A DNA stretch of 64,000 bases from CAWINX01 sp963702055 (lineage in GTDB: Bacteria; Actinomycetota; Thermoleophilia; Solirubrobacterales; 70-9): positions 1,116,001 to 1,180,000 of the forward strand of contig OY969702.1 of assembly GCA_963702055.1 (NCBI GenBank). The letters are read 5' to 3'. The notes under the pieces were generated by a model. That model saw only the letters and a program-made list of their open reading frames with translations. It had not been told where the DNA came from and ran no database searches. This document shows, one piece after another, positions 44,189-53,673 of this stretch. The position numbers were made by a program, and so were the translations under genes. The first letter of the stretch is position 1. Each line of letters opens with the position of its first letter.

Positions 44189-45496
44189 ATGCCGTCTACA
44201 CGAGAGCGGCCCCCTGCCCGGGGCCAGGAGGGTTTCGCGCTGATCGAGGTGCTGGTCAGCGCGGTGATTGCCGTGACGATCACCGGCGCGGTGATCGGCC
44301 TGCTCAACGCGACCGGGCGAGCAGCCGGGGAGGAGCGCCACCGCACCCAGGCCTACGCGATCGGCCAGGAGGACCAGGCGCGGCTGCGCGCGATGCGGAT
44401 CCCGACCCTCAAGAACCTCGACCAGACGCGCACGGTCACCCTCAACGGCACCCCCTACACGGTCACCTCGGCCGCCGGCTTCGTCAACGACACCAGCCAG
44501 GGCAGTCCCGTCTGCGGCAACGGCACCGCCTCGGCCGACTACGTGAAGATCACCTCGACGGTCACCTGGCCGAGCATCCGCTCCCGTCCCCCGGTGGTGA
44601 TCCAGAGCATCGTCTCGCCGGCGAACGGCTCACTTGACCCCAGCCTCGGCAACCTCATGGTCTTGGCGACAAACGCCTCGGGCGGGCCGATCTCCAGCGT
44701 CGGCCTCTCCGGCAGCGGCCCGGGCACGTTCAACGGCTCCACCGACTCAAACGGCTGCGCCCTGTTCAGCGACAAGACCGCCGGCAACTACACGCTGACG
44801 CCGTCCCTGGGATCGGGCTACGTCGACATCGATGGCAACCCCCCCGCGGCGCAGTCGGTGACGGTCACCGCCGGCAGCACAACCACCTATCCGCTCCCCC
44901 AGTACGACCTCGGCGGCACGGTCAAAGTCAGCTTCAAAGTCCGCAACTACAGCGGCTCGGTGGTCAACTCGACCGCCGATTCGATCGTCGCCTTCAACAC
45001 GGGGATGTCCTCTGCGGCGACCTTTGGAACGCCGGGCGGCACCCAGTACTCCTTGATCACCGCGTCGCCGCTCTTCCCCTTCACGTCACCGGACAGCTTC
45101 TACGCGGGCTCCTGCACCACCAACAACCCGGGTTCGGGGGCCGCCATCGCGAGCGTCAACGTGCCGGCGAACGGGACGACCTCGACGAGCATCCAGCTCC
45201 CGGCCCTCTACCTGACCGTCAAAAACGGCTACAGCGCGATCAAAAACGCCAACGTGACGATCACCGACACCCAGTGCAAAAACGGCTACAACTACGTTAA
45301 GCGGGACTACACCACCAATTCTTCGGGACAGCTCAGCGACCCCGGGCTACCCTGGGGAACCTACGATGTCTGCGCCTCGGCCTACATCTCGGGCCACACC
45401 AGGCACACGACCGACTACAACGTGGACGTCCATAGCATCTCGGGCACCACAGATACGCTCTCGATCAGCTCGTATTCCTCTTACGGAGGCTGCTGA
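44189..45496 (+). CDS. Type IV minor pilin, PilV-like, with large C-terminal domain
   Basis: 435 residues. A 15-residue leader ends in glycine before the class III signal FALIEVLVSAVIAVTITGAVIGLL, with Glu at mature position 5. The remaining 380 residues are Ser/Thr/Gly-rich with Ig-like or carboxypeptidase-regulatory-like beta repeats (NGSTDSNGCALFSDKTAGNYTL; TTNSSGQLSDPGLPWGTYDVC) and paired cysteines. The prepilin peptidase gene is at 51.4 kb. Likely a surface-exposed pilus component. First gene of the operon. Confidence 0.82.
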   Translation: MPSTRERPPARGQEGFALIEVLVSAVIAVTITGAVIGLLNATGRAAGEERHRTQAYAIGQEDQARLRAMRIPTLKNLDQTRTVTLNGTPYTVTSAAGFVNDTSQGSPVCGNGTASADYVKITSTVTWPSIRSRPPVVIQSIVSPANGSLDPSLGNLMVLATNASGGPISSVGLSGSGPGTFNGSTDSNGCALFSDKTAGNYTLTPSLGSGYVDIDGNPPAAQSVTVTAGSTTTYPLPQYDLGGTVKVSFKVRNYSGSVVNSTADSIVAFNTGMSSAATFGTPGGTQYSLITASPLFPFTSPDSFYAGSCTTNNPGSGAAIASVNVPANGTTSTSIQLPALYLTVKNGYSAIKNANVTITDTQCKNGYNYVKRDYTTNSSGQLSDPGLPWGTYDVCASAYISGHTRHTTDYNVDVHSISGTTDTLSISSYSSYGGC

Positions 45497-46185
45497 TGCC
45501 CCGCCTCGACCCGAAGGACGAGAGCGGCATGACCCTGATCGAGCTGCTGGTCGCGACCTCCGCCGGAGTCGTCGTCATGTTCGGCGTCGTGATGGCGGTG
45601 ATCGTCTCGTTGCGCGAGACCGACCGGGTCGCCAGCCACGTCGACGCCAACCAGCGCGCCCGCACGACCATGTACAAGGTGATCGATGAGCTCCACTCGG
45701 CCTGCGTCGCCTCTCAGATCGCCCCCGTGCAGAGCGGCAGCAGCGGCACCTCGCTCAACTTCATCCACCAGTCCGGATCGGCCGTCTCCCCCACCCCCGT
45801 GCTGAGCAAAATCAGCCTCAGCGGCACGACTCTCTCCCAGGCCGACTACGCGGCGACCGGCGGCTCGGCCCCGACTTGGACCTTCCCCGGCACCCCCACC
45901 GCGACCAGGCAGCTGATGACCGGGGTGAGCCCGATCTCCGGCAACTCGATCTTCAGCTACTACGCCTACTCGGGCGGCCAGGTCTCCTCCACCCCGCTCA
46001 ACGTCCCGCTCAGCTCCGACAGCGCCGCCCAGACCGTCCAAGTGAGCGTCGCCTTCAAGGCGGCCCCCACCACGACGCCGATCGCCAACGACACCAACGC
46101 CGCGGCGGCCGTCCAGGACAGCGCCCTGCTGCGCTTCACGCCCGCGACCTTCAGCACCAGCGCCAACAACCTGCCATGCCAGTGA
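45496..46185 (+). CDS. Type IV minor pilin, PilW-like
   Basis: 229 residues. Leader MPRLDPKDESG, then MTLIELLVATSAGVVVMFGVV with Glu at +5, and a Ser/Thr-rich beta domain. It starts within the stop codon of the previous pilin and overlaps the next by ten bases, indicating coupled expression. Confidence 0.85.
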   Translation: MPRLDPKDESGMTLIELLVATSAGVVVMFGVVMAVIVSLRETDRVASHVDANQRARTTMYKVIDELHSACVASQIAPVQSGSSGTSLNFIHQSGSAVSPTPVLSKISLSGTTLSQADYAATGGSAPTWTFPGTPTATRQLMTGVSPISGNSIFSYYAYSGGQVSSTPLNVPLSSDSAAQTVQVSVAFKAAPTTTPIANDTNAAAAVQDSALLRFTPATFSTSANNLPCQ

Positions 46186-47723
46186 GAGAACGGACAGAGG
46201 AGAGCGGCTTCACGATGATCGCGACGATCCTCGCGATGTCGCTGGTGATGCTGCTCGCCGTCGTCGCGGTAGCCGCGGTCAACGGCGACACCCACCTGAC
46301 CCGCAACGACCTCGATCACAAACAGGCCTACGAGGCGGCGAAGGCGGGGATCGACGACTACGCCTTCCACCTCAACGCCGACTCCTCCTACTGGACCAAA
46401 TGCACTGGGGTGCCGACCCCGAACGCGGTCAACCAGCAGGGCTCGACGACCAAGCAGCGCCCGGTGCCGGGCTCGACCGGCGCCACCTACGCGATCGAGT
46501 TGATTCCCGCAACCGGCAAAACGACCTGCGACCCGACCAATACGAGCACCGCGAGCGCCAGCATGATCGAGCAGAGCGGCCTCAACGCCGGCTCGTTTCG
46601 GATCCGCTCGACCGGCTTCTCCGGCAAAACCAAGGTCTCGATCGTCGCCACCTTCAAACCGCCGAGCTTCCTCGACTACATGTACTTCACCCAGCTCGAG
46701 ACCTCCGACCCGGTCACCTATGGATATGCAAACCCATCGGCGGCTTGGACTGGCGTCAACTCCCAGTGCAGCCTCACCTGGCAGGCGGGCCGCACTGACA
46801 ACCCGATCCCGGGAACCTACAACGACTACTGCGACACGATCTCCTTCATCAGCGGCGACACGATCAACGGGCCGCTCTATACGGACGATTCCCTGGCGAT
46901 CTGTGGCCACCCGACCTTCGGCCGCGGCCCGCTCGACACGATTGCGGTCGGCGCTCCCTCACCCGGCTGGCATTCCACCTGCTCGGGGAGCAGCCCCAAC
47001 TTCGTGGGGAACTTCGTACCCGGCGCCGGCCAGCTGTATCCCCCCTCGAGCGGTATCTCGACGCTGCAGAACGTCGTCCAGTCGAGTTTCAAATACACCG
47101 GCCAGGTGCGGATCTGCCTGAGCGGCAACTCGATGACGGTCGGCACCGGCAGCACCTGCACCGGCAAATACTCCGGGGCGATCCCCTCCAACGGAGTGAT
47201 CTACGTCGCCAACGGCTCCTGCTCCGACGTCTACTCCCCCTTCAACACGACCTACTCCAACAGCTCGGGCTGCGGCAACGCCTACGTCAGCGGCAACTAC
47301 TCGGGACAGCTGACGATCGCCACCGAGAACGACGTGATCATCAACGGCAATCTCGTCAACTCCGGCGGCGGCCTGCTCGGCCTGATCGCCGGCAACTTCG
47401 TCCGCGTCTACCACCCCTGCTCGAACGGCAACAACCAGAGCGGCTCGATGACCAACCCCGAAATCGACGCCGCGATCCTCGCGATCACAGACTCCTTCAT
47501 CGTCGACAACTACAACTGCGGCAACCAGCTCGGCAACCTCAGCGTCACCGGCGCGATCGCGCAGAAGTTCCGCGGCCCCGTCGGCACCTACGGCGGTTAC
47601 GGGGGCGGCACCGGCTACACCAAGGACTACGTCTACGACGACCGCCTCCGCTACATCGAGCCTCCCTACTTCCTCTCGCCGGACGGGTCCGCTTGGGTGA
47701 TCGGGCGCGAAACGATCGGCTGA
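46176..47723 (+). CDS. Large minor pilin, PilX/GspK-like
   Basis: 515 residues from ATG at 46176. Leader MPVRERTEESG, then FTMIATILAMSLVMLLAVVAVAA. Position +5 is alanine, not glutamate; tip-located GspK/PilX-type pilins often lack this glutamate. The large C-terminal region is Gly/Ser/Asn-rich with many cysteines and a right-handed-helix-like series (SGDTINGPLYTDDSLAICG; IATENDVIINGNLVNSGG) seen in pilus-associated adhesin-like proteins. Probably at the pilus tip. Confidence 0.8.
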   Translation: MPVRERTEESGFTMIATILAMSLVMLLAVVAVAAVNGDTHLTRNDLDHKQAYEAAKAGIDDYAFHLNADSSYWTKCTGVPTPNAVNQQGSTTKQRPVPGSTGATYAIELIPATGKTTCDPTNTSTASASMIEQSGLNAGSFRIRSTGFSGKTKVSIVATFKPPSFLDYMYFTQLETSDPVTYGYANPSAAWTGVNSQCSLTWQAGRTDNPIPGTYNDYCDTISFISGDTINGPLYTDDSLAICGHPTFGRGPLDTIAVGAPSPGWHSTCSGSSPNFVGNFVPGAGQLYPPSSGISTLQNVVQSSFKYTGQVRICLSGNSMTVGTGSTCTGKYSGAIPSNGVIYVANGSCSDVYSPFNTTYSNSSGCGNAYVSGNYSGQLTIATENDVIINGNLVNSGGGLLGLIAGNFVRVYHPCSNGNNQSGSMTNPEIDAAILAITDSFIVDNYNCGNQLGNLSVTGAIAQKFRGPVGTYGGYGGGTGYTKDYVYDDRLRYIEPPYFLSPDGSAWVIGRETIG

Positions 47724-47759
47724 GCACGGCAGGAGACGATCGGGCGTCCGTGAATCTCC

Positions 47760-48854
47760 TTGAAACAGATGATTCAGCTCACCAGGAAGAAGGAGAACAC
47801 CCTCGTCGGCCTGGAAATCGAGGCCGGTAGCGCCGCCGCCGCAGAGGTCCACGAGAACGACTCCACAAAGCTGATCGCGACGGCGATCGCGCCCCTCCCA
47901 CCCGGCGCCTTCCAGGACGGCGAGGTCGGCGACCCGGAGGCCCTCTCCAAAGCCCTACGCGCTCTCTTCGAGGAGAACGGCCTCTCGAAGCGGGTTCGAC
48001 TTGGCATCGCCAACCAGCGGGTCGTCGTCCGCACCCTGCGCCTGCCCGCGATCGACGACCCCAAGGAGCTCGACGCCGCGGTCCGCTTCCAGGCTCAGGA
48101 GGAGATTCCGATGCCCCTCGACCAGGCGGTGATCGACCACCGGGTGGTCGGCGGCGTCCCCGCCACAGAGGAACGCGCCGCCCAGATCGACGTCGTCGTC
48201 GTCGCCGCCCGCCGCGACATGATCGCCGCCTCACTCGCCCCGCTCCGCGACGCCGGGCTGAAGCCGGTCGGGGTCGACCTCTCGGCCTTCGGCCTGATCC
48301 GCGCCCTCGGCGGCCCGGAGGCCGCTCCCGCGAGGGAGGGCGATGACAGCCCGCCCGCGTCAACGGCCGTCCTCTACTGCAACGTCGGCGACGTCACCAA
48401 CCTCGCTGTCGCCAAGGGCCAGTCGTGCCTCTTCACCCGCGTCGCCCCCTTCGGTCTCGAGGACGTCGTCAGCGACCTGACCGCGTCCTCCCGGCTGACC
48501 GACGAACACGCCCGTATGTGGCTTAGCCACGTCGGCCTCGCCCAGCCGCTCGAAGGGATCGACGGCGATCCCGAGATCGTCTCCGAAACCCGCAGGTCCC
48601 TTGAGACCGGCGCCTCCTCGCTGCGCGACGAGCTGCGCCTCTCGCTCGACTTCTACGGAGCCCAGGAGGGAGCGGTGCCCGTGGAACGGATCATCCTCTG
48701 TGGGCCCGGCAGTGTTCTTCCCGGTTTGTCAGCGCATTTGGAGGCCTCGCTCGGCCTGCCTTTCGAGATCGGTCGCCCCCCGGCGCTGGCCGATCTCGAA
48801 GCGGCATCCGCAGCACGCCTCACACTTCCGTTCGGGCTTGCCCTGAACCGCTGA
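47760..48854 (+). CDS. pilM: Type IV pilus assembly ATPase-like protein PilM
   Basis: 364 residues, actin/FtsA-like fold. LVGLEIEAGSAAAAEV and VRTLRLPAIDDPKELDAAVRFQAQEEIPMPL are diagnostic of PilM. It binds the cytoplasmic tail of PilN on the inner face of the membrane. TTG at 47760 or ATG at 47769 could be the start; neither has a strong ribosome-binding site. Confidence 0.9.
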   Translation: MKQMIQLTRKKENTLVGLEIEAGSAAAAEVHENDSTKLIATAIAPLPPGAFQDGEVGDPEALSKALRALFEENGLSKRVRLGIANQRVVVRTLRLPAIDDPKELDAAVRFQAQEEIPMPLDQAVIDHRVVGGVPATEERAAQIDVVVVAARRDMIAASLAPLRDAGLKPVGVDLSAFGLIRALGGPEAAPAREGDDSPPASTAVLYCNVGDVTNLAVAKGQSCLFTRVAPFGLEDVVSDLTASSRLTDEHARMWLSHVGLAQPLEGIDGDPEIVSETRRSLETGASSLRDELRLSLDFYGAQEGAVPVERIILCGPGSVLPGLSAHLEASLGLPFEIGRPPALADLEAASAARLTLPFGLALNR

Positions 48855-48860
48855 CCAAAC

Positions 48861-49700
48861 ATGCGCCCCGTAAACCTCATCCCGAGCGAAGAGCGTCGTG
48901 GAGAACGCGCGCCCGCGCGCAGCGGCCCGCTCGCCTACATCGTGATCGGCGCGCTGGTCGCGGCCCTGCTCGGGGTGACGCTGCTGGTCGTCACCGAAAA
49001 CCAGATCTCCGACCGCGAGGCCGAGGTGACGCGCCTGCAGGCGGAGAACGCCGCCGCGCAGGCGCGGGCCGCCAGGTTCACCGCCTACACCCAGTTCCAC
49101 CAGATCCGCGACCAGCGGGTCGCCACGGTGGCCAGCCTCGCCGACAGCCGCTTCGACTGGGAACGGGTGATGCGCGAGCTGGCCTTGGTCATCCCCAAGG
49201 ACGTCTGGCTGACCAACCTGACCGGCACCGTCAGGCCCGACATCCAGGTCGACGGCGGCGCGGGCATCTCTGCCCTGCGGGACGCCGCCCCCGGGCCGGC
49301 GCTGGAGCTGGTCGGCTGCGCGACCGGGCAGGACGCCGTCGCCCGCTTCATCTCGGACCTGAAGGACATCGACGGCGTCACCAGGGTCGGAGTGCTGTCT
49401 TCCGCGCTTCCCACCGGGTCGAGTGGCGGCTCGGGCAGCTCGGCAGCCTCGAGCGATTCCAACGCAAGCTCGGCCAGCGGCACGTGTCAGACCCGCAAGT
49501 TCATCGCCCAGTTCCAGATCGTCGCCAGCTTCGACGCCGCCCCGATCCCCACTGCGGATGCCGCGGCGGGGGCATCGACCGCGGCGACGCCGGCGAGCAC
49601 CACGACGGCGCCTTCGACAGGTGCAGCCGGCTCCTCGACCGACACGACCGGCTCCTCGACCACGACCACGCCCACCACCACGACCCCCTCGGGAGGCTGA
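48861..49700 (+). CDS. pilN: Type IV pilus assembly protein PilN
   Basis: 279 residues. The conserved MRPVNLIPSEERR opening binds PilM; one transmembrane segment (about 25-47), a coiled coil, then a ferredoxin-like domain. The C-terminal 70 residues are a Ser/Thr/Ala-rich spacer rich in TTTTP, unusual for PilN and suggesting extension into the cell wall. Confidence 0.88.
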   Translation: MRPVNLIPSEERRGERAPARSGPLAYIVIGALVAALLGVTLLVVTENQISDREAEVTRLQAENAAAQARAARFTAYTQFHQIRDQRVATVASLADSRFDWERVMRELALVIPKDVWLTNLTGTVRPDIQVDGGAGISALRDAAPGPALELVGCATGQDAVARFISDLKDIDGVTRVGVLSSALPTGSSGGSGSSAASSDSNASSASGTCQTRKFIAQFQIVASFDAAPIPTADAAAGASTAATPASTTTAPSTGAAGSSTDTTGSSTTTTPTTTTPSGG

Positions 49701-49705
49701 GGCGT

Positions 49706-50485
49706 TTGAGCTCCTCCAATCGCACGATCGTCGCAATCCTGGTGGTTGTTGCCCTGGTCGCGGCCTTCTGGCTACTTCTCCTCGGCCCCAAGCGCCAGAA
49801 GGCGGATGACCTCTCCAGCCAGGTCGAGCAGCTGCGCTCCTCGCTGATTCAGGCGGAGAGCCAGGCGGCCGACGCGGCGCGCGCGCGGCGCAAATTCCCC
49901 GCCGACTACCACCAACTCGTCACGCTGGGCAAGGCCGTGCCGGGAAGCGACGATACGGCGTCCCTGCTGGTCCAACTCAATCAGATCGCGGACGACTCCA
50001 ACGTCAAGTTCCAGAGCATCACACTCCAATCCAATGGCAGCGGTGGCTCCGACACGACCGCCACCACCAACACCACGCCGGGAACCGCCTCCTCCTCCTC
50101 CTCGGCACTGACGCCGCCGACCGAGGTCGCCGCCTCGTTGCTGCCGCTGGGCGCGACGGTCGGCTCGGCCGGGCTCGCGGTGATGCCCTACAGCCTCACC
50201 TTCAGCGGCAGCTTCTTCAACATCGCGGACTTCATCCAGGGCGTTGACTCGATGGTCCACGCGGGCCACTCGAATGTGAGGGCGACAGGACGCCTCGTGA
50301 CCCTTGACGGCTTCGCACTCAACGGCGCCGCCAACGGCGGCTTCCCCAAGCTCGACGCGAACTTCACGGTCACCACCTACCTCGTCCCGCCCAACCAGGG
50401 CGTCACGGCTGGGGCCACGCCCACGGCACCCGCCGCGGCTACGACGACCTCGACAACGCCGGCAAGCGGCGCGAGTGCGCGATGA
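49706..50485 (+). CDS. pilO: Type IV pilus assembly protein PilO-like
   Basis: 259 residues from TTG at 49706, preceded by GGAGG-like sequence. One transmembrane segment (TIVAILVVVALVAAFWLLLL), a coiled coil, then SLTFSGSFFNIADFIQGVDSMV, the PilO signature region. Ends with a Thr/Ala-rich tail. With PilN it forms the membrane alignment complex. Confidence 0.85.
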   Translation: MSSSNRTIVAILVVVALVAAFWLLLLGPKRQKADDLSSQVEQLRSSLIQAESQAADAARARRKFPADYHQLVTLGKAVPGSDDTASLLVQLNQIADDSNVKFQSITLQSNGSGGSDTTATTNTTPGTASSSSSALTPPTEVAASLLPLGATVGSAGLAVMPYSLTFSGSFFNIADFIQGVDSMVHAGHSNVRATGRLVTLDGFALNGAANGGFPKLDANFTVTTYLVPPNQGVTAGATPTAPAAATTTSTTPASGASAR

Positions 50486-51366
50486 GCAGGCTCGGCGGAC
50501 CGGAGATCAAGCTTCCCCAGGTCAAGGCCCCCGCCTTCCTCGTCGACCTCTACTACGACCTGCGCGAGCGCCACCTGCTGCCGCTGGTCGCCCTGCTCGC
50601 GGTGGCCATCGTCGCCGTGCCAATCGTGCTCGGCAACTCCAGCTCCAGCCGGCCGCCCGTCCCGGTGCCCGGCCTGGCGACGCTCGGCACCTCGCCCGAC
50701 GGGTCCAAGATCGTCGTCACCCACGCCACGCCCGGCTTGCGCGACTACCAGCTGCGGCTCAGCGACCTCCAGGTCAAGAACCCCTTCAAGCAGCAATTTC
50801 CCACAGGCGCGCCCCAGATCGGCTCACCGCCGTCCTCGGGCGGCTCGGGCGGCGCTTCCAATTCCTCCTCGACGGCGGCGTCCACCGGTGGTGGCTCGGT
50901 CTCGAGCGGCGGCACGACCACGAAGGTGCGAACCCAGACCAAGTACGTCAGCTACGAGATCGACGTGCGGATCGTCTCCACCGGCCCCCAGGGCAGCTCG
51001 AACAAGCCCACCACCACCGTCCGCCGCAACGTCCCCGAGCTGACCCAGCTCCCCAACCGCAACACGCCGGCCACGGTCTACATGGGAGTCAGCGCCGACG
51101 CGAAGAAGGCGATGATGGTGGTCTCCTCCCGGGTCACCTCGGTCTTCGGCGATGCCCGCTGCGTGATCGGCTCCGACACCTGCCAGCTGCTGGCGCTGGA
51201 GCCTGGCCTGCCCGAGACCTTCGTCTACGGGACCAACGGCCGCACCTACCGGATCGTGCTGCTGGAGATCAACCGGGTGGTCGCAGCTCACCCGCGCACA
51301 GCCTCGCTCAGCGCTCCGGTGCACAGCAGCGTGGGCACCGTGCGGCGCGCGATTCAGGCCAGGTAG
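50482..51366 (+). CDS. Single-TM protein in the PilP position of the pilus operon
   Basis: 294 residues. Short cytoplasmic part, one transmembrane segment near 33-50 (LPLVALLAVAIVAVPIVLG), then YQLRLSDLQVKNPFKQQ, which has the PilP/GspC-like DPF/NPF pattern, a Gly/Ser linker and a beta domain. PilP normally contacts an outer-membrane secretin; if this organism has no outer membrane, the partner must differ. Overlaps PilO by ATGA. Confidence 0.6.
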   Translation: MSRLGGPEIKLPQVKAPAFLVDLYYDLRERHLLPLVALLAVAIVAVPIVLGNSSSSRPPVPVPGLATLGTSPDGSKIVVTHATPGLRDYQLRLSDLQVKNPFKQQFPTGAPQIGSPPSSGGSGGASNSSSTAASTGGGSVSSGGTTTKVRTQTKYVSYEIDVRIVSTGPQGSSNKPTTTVRRNVPELTQLPNRNTPATVYMGVSADAKKAMMVVSSRVTSVFGDARCVIGSDTCQLLALEPGLPETFVYGTNGRTYRIVLLEINRVVAAHPRTASLSAPVHSSVGTVRRAIQAR

Positions 51367-52100
51367 AGATCGATCAGCTGGCTGCCCGCCAGCATCCCCA
51401 CCACCCCACCGAGGGCGAGGAAGGGACCAAACGGGATCGCCATCTTGCGAGCCTGGGAGCCATGACGGATCAGCAGCGCCCCTCCGACCAGGCTGCCGGC
51501 AAGCAGGGCAACGAGGATCGCCGGGGCGACGGCGCGCCCCAGAAAAAGGCCCATTACCGCAGCCAGCTTCACGTCCCCCAGGCCCATCCCCTTCGGATAG
51601 GCGAGCGCGACGCAGAAGAAGAGGCCGCCCGCCGCGGCGGCGGCGATCAGCCGCTCGGGCACCCCTGACGGGTCGGTGGGGATCGCGATGCCCAGGCAAA
51701 GCACACAACCGACGATCAGGATTTTGTTCGGAATCAGCCGCTGTTCAAGATCGGTGACGGTGATCGCCGCCAGCATCGCGACGAAGACCAGGTCGATCGC
51801 GATCTCCGCCGCGTCGCCCCATTGGACCAGCACGACGGCCGCCCACAGGAGCCCCACGGTCAACTCGGTGAGCGGGTAGAAGGGCGAGATCCGCGCGCCG
51901 CAGCAGCGCGCCCGGCCGCGCAGGAGGACCCACGAGACGACCGGGACGTTGTCGTGGGCGGCGACCGTCGTGCCGCAAGCGGGACACCGCGAGCGCGGCC
52001 GGACGATCGACTCCCCGCGCGGAACCCGGTGAGCGACGACCGTGACGAAGCTGCCGACGATCAGCCCCTCCACGAACGCGACTACGACCCAAGCGGCCAT
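51354..52100 (-). CDS. pilD: Prepilin peptidase/N-methyltransferase (A24)
   Basis: 248 residues with about seven transmembrane segments. The cysteine pairs CPACG and CCGA form the usual zinc site, and the two catalytic aspartates are in TDLEQRLIPN and GMGLGDVKL. It cleaves and methylates the prepilins encoded here. It is convergent with the preceding operon, overlapping its last gene by 13 bases. Confidence 0.95.
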   Translation of the reverse strand: MAAWVVVAFVEGLIVGSFVTVVAHRVPRGESIVRPRSRCPACGTTVAAHDNVPVVSWVLLRGRARCCGARISPFYPLTELTVGLLWAAVVLVQWGDAAEIAIDLVFVAMLAAITVTDLEQRLIPNKILIVGCVLCLGIAIPTDPSGVPERLIAAAAAGGLFFCVALAYPKGMGLGDVKLAAVMGLFLGRAVAPAILVALLAGSLVGGALLIRHGSQARKMAIPFGPFLALGGVVGMLAGSQLIDLYLA

Positions 52101-52110
52101 TGGGCGAGAG

Positions 52111-52147
52111 TTCTACCCGAGCGCCCGGCGGCTCCGGCTCCGCCGCG
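52111..52147 (-). terminator. Possible terminator after the Ig-like secreted protein gene
   Basis: GGCGG and CCGCC pair around a short loop (about 52128-52145) immediately after the stop codon of the 52148-53503 gene. No U-tract. Confidence 0.35.
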
Positions 52148-53503
52148 TTAACGATGGTGCCGGCGCGGGCGGCCGATCACCTTGAAGCGGAGCTTGGCGC
52201 CGCGCGATTCCCGGTTTCCGACCGCGTCGATCGCCCTGATCCGGACCGTGTGGGCCTTTCTGCGCAGCCGCTTGACCTTCCAGGGTGCGTGGCATGCCCT
52301 CCACTTGCGGCGATCGAGCTTGCAGAAGAACGTCGTCCCGGTCTCCTCGGTGATATCGGTGAAGCGGAAGACCGCAACGTGCCTGCGGGTCTTGAACCCC
52401 GGGCCGAGCGTGATTCGGGTCCGCGGCGGGGCCGAGTCCTCGGTGTAGACGGCCGGGGTCGGCGAGCAGGCCGAGGCGTTGTCGCCGGAGTCGAGCGCGA
52501 CGCCGTAGAAGCCGGTGGTCGTGTTGTCGCCGACGTTCGCCTGCAAGCCGCCGCCGGCGAACTGGGCCGCCGAGCCGCCGGCAACCGGGGCGCCATGGCA
52601 ACCGGCGTTGTCGAAGACCTCAACCGAAGCCGCCCCGGGGGCGCTGCCGGTCAGCATCGGAGCGTTGTCGTTGGCGCGCCCACCGGGAACGGTGCGGAGT
52701 TTGGGCGCTCCAGGCGGCACGCCTCCACCGCCTCCTCCCCCTCCACCGCCGCCCCCTCCGGTATCGGGTGGCGTCACCTCCTGGTAGGTGATCGAGCTGG
52801 TCGAGCAGGTCGACGGGACGCCTTTGTTGAATGCGGCCGCATAGAAGTCGGTGGTCGAGTTGTCCGGCACCGACACCTCGATCCCCGCACCGGCAAAGTC
52901 CGAGTCCGTGCCGGAACCCGCCGGAGAGCCGGAACAGGCCGCGTTGGTGTAGATGCTCACCGTGGTGCCCGAATCGGTGCTGCCAATCACGTGAGGGTTG
53001 TTGTCGTCCGCCGGCCCAACCGGGCTGACAGCGGTGACCGTGGGGGGATTGGGAGGTGTGGCCTGGGTGTAGGTCAGGCCCGGCGTGGAGCAGAGCGAAG
53101 GGTTACCGGGGTCAGAGGGATCGGTCTGGGTCGCGTAGAAGGTCGTGGTCGAGTCGGGCGCGACGGTGACCTGGATGCCTGACCCCTCCAGCTCGGCGGA
53201 GGTGCCGCTGGCGGCAACGGGGCCCGCACAGTTCGAATCGGTGTAGATCGTGATCGTAAAGCTCGGGTTGTTGGCCTGGGCGACGGGACCGCTCCCCACC
53301 GCCGACGGCACAGCGAGGGTGATGACGCCATCGGCGCTGCCGAAGATGCGCGGCGTGGTCGAGACGTTGGGAGAGAGAGGATTGGTGCCGGTCAGGGCCG
53401 GCGCCGGAGGCTCGACCGCCCCCGCGGTGGGTGCGAATGCAGCTACGCAAGCGATCGCACCACAGAGAGCGAAGAGGCAGCGAACTTGAAAGCGCGCCAT
53501 CAG
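52148..53503 (-). CDS. Secreted protein with three repeated beta domains
   Basis: 451 residues from ATG at 53503; the longer frame to 53638 has no support. Signal peptide RCLFALCGAIACVAAFAPTAGA. Three tandem modules of about 90 residues follow, each with a nearly fixed DNxxCxGxPxAxG core and two cysteines, then a run of 13 glycines and a C-terminal domain (RTRITLGPGF, FRFTDITEETGTTFFCKLD) often seen as repeats in Thermoleophilia surface proteins. Likely cell-surface or pilus-related; function unknown. Confidence 0.72.
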   Translation of the reverse strand: MMARFQVRCLFALCGAIACVAAFAPTAGAVEPPAPALTGTNPLSPNVSTTPRIFGSADGVITLAVPSAVGSGPVAQANNPSFTITIYTDSNCAGPVAASGTSAELEGSGIQVTVAPDSTTTFYATQTDPSDPGNPSLCSTPGLTYTQATPPNPPTVTAVSPVGPADDNNPHVIGSTDSGTTVSIYTNAACSGSPAGSGTDSDFAGAGIEVSVPDNSTTDFYAAAFNKGVPSTCSTSSITYQEVTPPDTGGGGGGGGGGGGGVPPGAPKLRTVPGGRANDNAPMLTGSAPGAASVEVFDNAGCHGAPVAGGSAAQFAGGGLQANVGDNTTTGFYGVALDSGDNASACSPTPAVYTEDSAPPRTRITLGPGFKTRRHVAVFRFTDITEETGTTFFCKLDRRKWRACHAPWKVKRLRRKAHTVRIRAIDAVGNRESRGAKLRFKVIGRPRRHHR

Positions 53504-53596
53504 TGAGATGGATGGGCTCGATGGAACCATGCCCAATCTGCTTCGACCCCGTTGCAGAGCCATTTGAACCCCAATGCGTCGTAACTGGACGAACGC

Positions 53597-53628
53597 ACGA
53601 GGGGCGGGCCAAAAGGCCCGCCCCTCGT
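53597..53628 (-). terminator. Strong hairpin terminator after the major pilin gene
   Basis: Perfect 14-base stem ACGAGGGGCGGGCC with its complement across a 4-base loop (53611-53614), 46 bases downstream of the pilin stop. No long U-tract, but the stem is very stable. It would separate pilin from the surface-protein gene. Confidence 0.7.
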
Positions 53629-53673
53629 CAAACATCACGCCTGGTTTGAGTCAGGCGATGCAACTAGGAGAGA

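Noticed and set aside
52728..52770. Poly-glycine/GGT-rich stretch as a microsatellite or frameshift site
   Set aside because: It stays in frame between two folded regions and is best read as a flexible linker.
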